Origin: Caldalkalibacillus uzonensis
GTDB lineage: Bacteria; Bacillota; Bacilli; Caldalkalibacillales; Caldalkalibacillaceae
Direction: 5' to 3'
DNA length: 64,000 nucleotides
Assembly (NCBI RefSeq): GCF_030814135.1
Contig: NZ_JAUSUQ010000010.1
Coordinates: 1 to 64,000, forward strand
The position numbers and the translations under genes were made by a program. Numbering within the stretch: the stretch's first letter is position 1; each line of letters begins with the position of its first letter. Positions 61,643-64,000 of the stretch are shown piece after piece. The notes under the pieces are model-generated. The model worked only from the letters and a program-made list of their open reading frames with translations. It made no database searches and was not told where the DNA came from.

Positions 61643-62668
61643 ATGGAAACAAAATATATAGCTGCAGCCGTTCAGGCTTCTCCTACCATCATGGACAAAC
61701 AAGCGACTATTGATAAAGCCGTCGCCTTGATTGAAGAGGCGGCTCAACAGAAGGCCCGGCTGATCTGTTTCCCTGAATGCTTTGTCTCCGCTTATCCCAA
61801 CTGGTCCATCGACCTGCAAATTCCCACCGAGTGGCCCAATCTGTTTGCCGATTTTGTGGAATCTTCCATTGAGATACCGGGCCCTGAGGTGGAACAGCTG
61901 GCCAAAGCAGCCAAAAAGGCCAATGCCTATGTGGCCATTGGGGTGAATGAACAAAGCGGATTGTATCCCGGGCGTCTGTTCAATACCATTCTTTTCCTCT
62001 CACCCGCTGGTGAAATTATCGGTATTCACCGCAAAATTTTCCCCACCAACCGGGAGAAGCTGTTCCATACCATGGGCGATGGAAGTACAATGAATGTCTT
62101 TCAGACCGAAATCGGCCGTCTGGGTGGGCTGATCTGCTATGAGCATTTGCAACCCTTATTGAAATATACGATGTTCAGTAAAGGTGAGCAGGTTCACTAT
62201 GCCTCCTGGCCGGGCTGGCCCGATTTCAAGGCCCAAGGGGGACGCAGCAACCGTCACGTGGTCGATATCGCTTCCAGGGCCTATGCTTTGGAAGGGCAAG
62301 TTTTTGTCGTCTGTTCATCCATGTATGTACCAGAAGAACAGATTCCCCAACATATTCAAAATGCTAGTTGGTCCTATTTCGGTGGCAGCTGTATTATTGC
62401 ACCAGATGGGGAATACGTAACTGAACCGGTCTATGGCCAAGAAACCATTGTTTACGGGGAAATCGATTTGCGCAAAATTTTGGTCCGTAAGGCGGCGGTG
62501 GATACAACCGGTAAAGATAGCCGCTGGGACATGGTCAATCTTCGCCTGAGGGAAGAGCCCGATGTGGCCCTCAATGGCGGACAGTTTACCTCGCCCCGTC
62601 CGGATAAAATCTTACCTTATGGTACAGGTCCGATTAACCAGGAAAATGAAGAGGGAGAAGAAGAGTAG
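61643..62668 (+). CDS. nitrilase-superfamily hydrolase (aliphatic nitrilase-type)
   Basis: This 341-residue enzyme has the catalytic Glu in FPECFV, Lys in HRKIFPTNREKLFH and Cys in LICYEHLQPLLKY, the branch 1 nitrilase pattern (usual CWEN/CWEH). HYASWPGWPDF is also typical of nitrilases. It would convert nitriles to acids plus ammonia, or a related C-N hydrolysis. The ATG at 61643 follows AAAGGAG; an ATG two codons earlier is possible. Length is close to the nitrilase norm. Confidence 0.9.
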   Translation: METKYIAAAVQASPTIMDKQATIDKAVALIEEAAQQKARLICFPECFVSAYPNWSIDLQIPTEWPNLFADFVESSIEIPGPEVEQLAKAAKKANAYVAIGVNEQSGLYPGRLFNTILFLSPAGEIIGIHRKIFPTNREKLFHTMGDGSTMNVFQTEIGRLGGLICYEHLQPLLKYTMFSKGEQVHYASWPGWPDFKAQGGRSNRHVVDIASRAYALEGQVFVVCSSMYVPEEQIPQHIQNASWSYFGGSCIIAPDGEYVTEPVYGQETIVYGEIDLRKILVRKAAVDTTGKDSRWDMVNLRLREEPDVALNGGQFTSPRPDKILPYGTGPINQENEEGEEE

Positions 62669-62681
62669 AGGAGGGCGGATG

Positions 62682-64000
62682 ATGACGTTTACGGTCCTTG
62701 GTTTACAAAGCGGTCCCAATCAATGGGGCAAAAGCTATGCCGAACGAATCGCTGAGCTCAATCAGCATCTTGAACAAGAGTTGAATCGTGGCCGGGCCGA
62801 TCTGGTCGTGCTGCCGGAACTGATGACGGTCCCTTATCAATGTACGGTTTATGACGATAGTTACTTTGAGGCGGCTGAACAGCTCCAAGGTCCTACTTTC
62901 CAGTGGCTGGCTGAGAAAGCCCGCCATTATCAAACCACGTTGATCGGCACCATTTTTGAACAGGCCACTGAAGCAGAGGGTGTCCGTTATTACAATACGG
63001 CCCTTGTCGTTTCCCCGGAAGGGCACTTGGTGGGCAAATACAGGAAGACGCATATTGCCAAACTAGCATTACCCTCTTTGACCACCGACGAAAAATACTA
63101 CTTCTCTGCAGGGGATGAATTGCCTGTCTTCACCATCGGCGAACGTAAAGTGGGTATTTTGATCTGTTTTGACCGCTCTTTCCCGGAAGCAGCTCGAGCT
63201 CTCGCTGTTCAAGGAGCGGAGTTAATTGTGATTCCGACCGCCTCCTCCGGCGCTGACCGGGCGGGTATGTGGCTTCAGGATTGTGCGGCCCGGGCCCGGG
63301 AGAATGGCCTGTTTCTGATCGGGGTGAATAAGGGTGGCACTGAGATTTTCCTAGATCAAGAGGGTCAGGAACACAGGAATCACTATTTTGGTCTGTCCTG
63401 CGCTTTTAACCCCAGAGGAGAAGAAGTGGTGCCCCCGTTGAATGATGGGCCTTGGCAAGCGCTCAGGGTTGAAGTGGACTTTAGCCAAGTAGAAGAGACC
63501 AGAAGCATTCTCAACTTTTTGGCAGACTACCGGCCTCAACTCTATCAACGCTACAACACCGGGCCATTGCTGGAAGAGGTACAGATTGTACGCCAAACAG
63601 AGCTAAACCGAGAGACTGAACCGTTGTTTATGCCACGGCAAGGGGGGGAAGCGAGTGAGCCACACGCTTTTGATGCCACAGTGGTTTCTAGATTAAAGCA
63701 GGCCGGTGCCGTCTTGTTAGGTAAGACGACAACAACAGAATATGCCTTTTTCGGAGGGGCTCCAAAGACGCGCAATCTGTGGAATACGGCCCACACCCCA
63801 GGGGGATCCAGCTCCGGTTCGGCGGCGGCCCTGGCTGCCTCAATGGCTTTGTTCACCTTGGGGACCCAGACAGCCGGTTCCCTCTTACGTCCAGCGGCGT
63901 ATAATGGTTTAACCACTTTGAAAGCCACCTATGGTCGTATTAGCAAAGTATCAAAGGCATGGTGGTTGGCATACCGGAGAGCTTTTTCTTTGAGGACATC
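62682..64000 (+). pseudogene. carbon-nitrogen hydrolase fused to a truncated amidase-signature fragment, runs off window
   Basis: The open frame from ATG 62682 (GAGGAGGG upstream) is open to the window end. Residues about 1-310 form a nitrilase-superfamily domain with Glu in VLPELMTV, Lys in YRKTHIA and Cys in LICFDRSFPEAAR, so this part looks intact. From about residue 330 the frame continues as an amidase-signature enzyme (FDATVVSRLKQAGAVLLGKTTTTEYAFF, HTPGGSSSGSAAALAA, GTQTAGSLLRPAAY) but its N-terminal part with the catalytic Lys is missing. After TYGRIS the amidase sequence continues in another frame (KGMVVGIPESFFFEDI). The fusion looks like a deletion junction followed by a second lesion. 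Confidence 0.75.

Overview
The window reads as chromosome of a low-to-mid GC Gram-positive spore-former of the Bacillaceae. The gene order tagO ... yvyE ... degS-degU - degV - comFA - comFC - yvyF - flgM - flgN - flgK - flgL - yviE - fliW - csrA - hag - flaG - fliD - fliS - hpf - secA - prfB - yitT follows the Bacillus subtilis tagO-to-prfB region almost gene for gene. AGGAGG-type ribosome binding sites, TTG/GTG starts, a Spo0E-like gene, SigD/SigH-type promoters and sigI-rsgI agree with this. Several SLH-domain (S-layer) proteins and a flagellin gene carrying a group I intron point to a thermophilic or alkaliphilic Bacillaceae lineage such as Caldalkalibacillus or Geobacillus relatives. That last step is inference.

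Layout. 95-12855: cell envelope block with tagO (teichoic acid/secondary polymer initiation), four consecutive SLH-domain secreted proteins (amidase, subtilisin, SpoIID-type, small), two LytR-CpsA-Psr ligases, a PGRP-type amidase and yvyE. 12991-17404: secreted subtilase, a tiny Spo0E-like gene, a cupredoxin lipoprotein and metK. 17648-30194: degSU, competence comFA/comFC and the flgM-csrA flagellar block. 30416-34776: a broken Uma2 gene, two secreted proteins and the sigI-rsgI pair. 34975-42378: flagellin with intron and homing endonuclease, a degraded stretch, flaG, fliD, fliT, fliS and a CheW-like gene. 42500-48940: a cluster of DnaA-box-like sites, hpf with a SigH-type promoter, an EAL phosphodiesterase behind a c-di-GMP-I riboswitch, secA and prfB with the RF2 frameshift. 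49064-58091: yitT and a seven-gene branched-chain-type ABC uptake operon that also encodes two CoA ligases. 58092-64000: gene remnants with internal deletions, interspersed with an intact AtoE transporter and nitrilase.

Main discoveries. (1) The hag gene is interrupted near its 3' end by a group I intron with a LAGLIDADG ORF. The 5' end of the intron itself encodes a complete replacement flagellin C-terminus plus stop, so spliced and unspliced mRNAs both predict 276-residue flagellins differing at one residue, although the two tails use different codons at nine shared positions. (2) A c-di-GMP-I riboswitch with terminator precedes an apparently active c-di-GMP phosphodiesterase gene. (3) Six same-orientation DnaA-box-like sequences, three of them perfect matches, lie within 116 bp upstream of hpf. 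(4) Two related copies of a hairpin that hides an AGGAGG sequence, one overlapping a SigD -10 element, flank a small membrane gene before flaG. (5) The last 6 kb carries several genes whose centres are missing while their ends remain, either real decay or assembly collapse.
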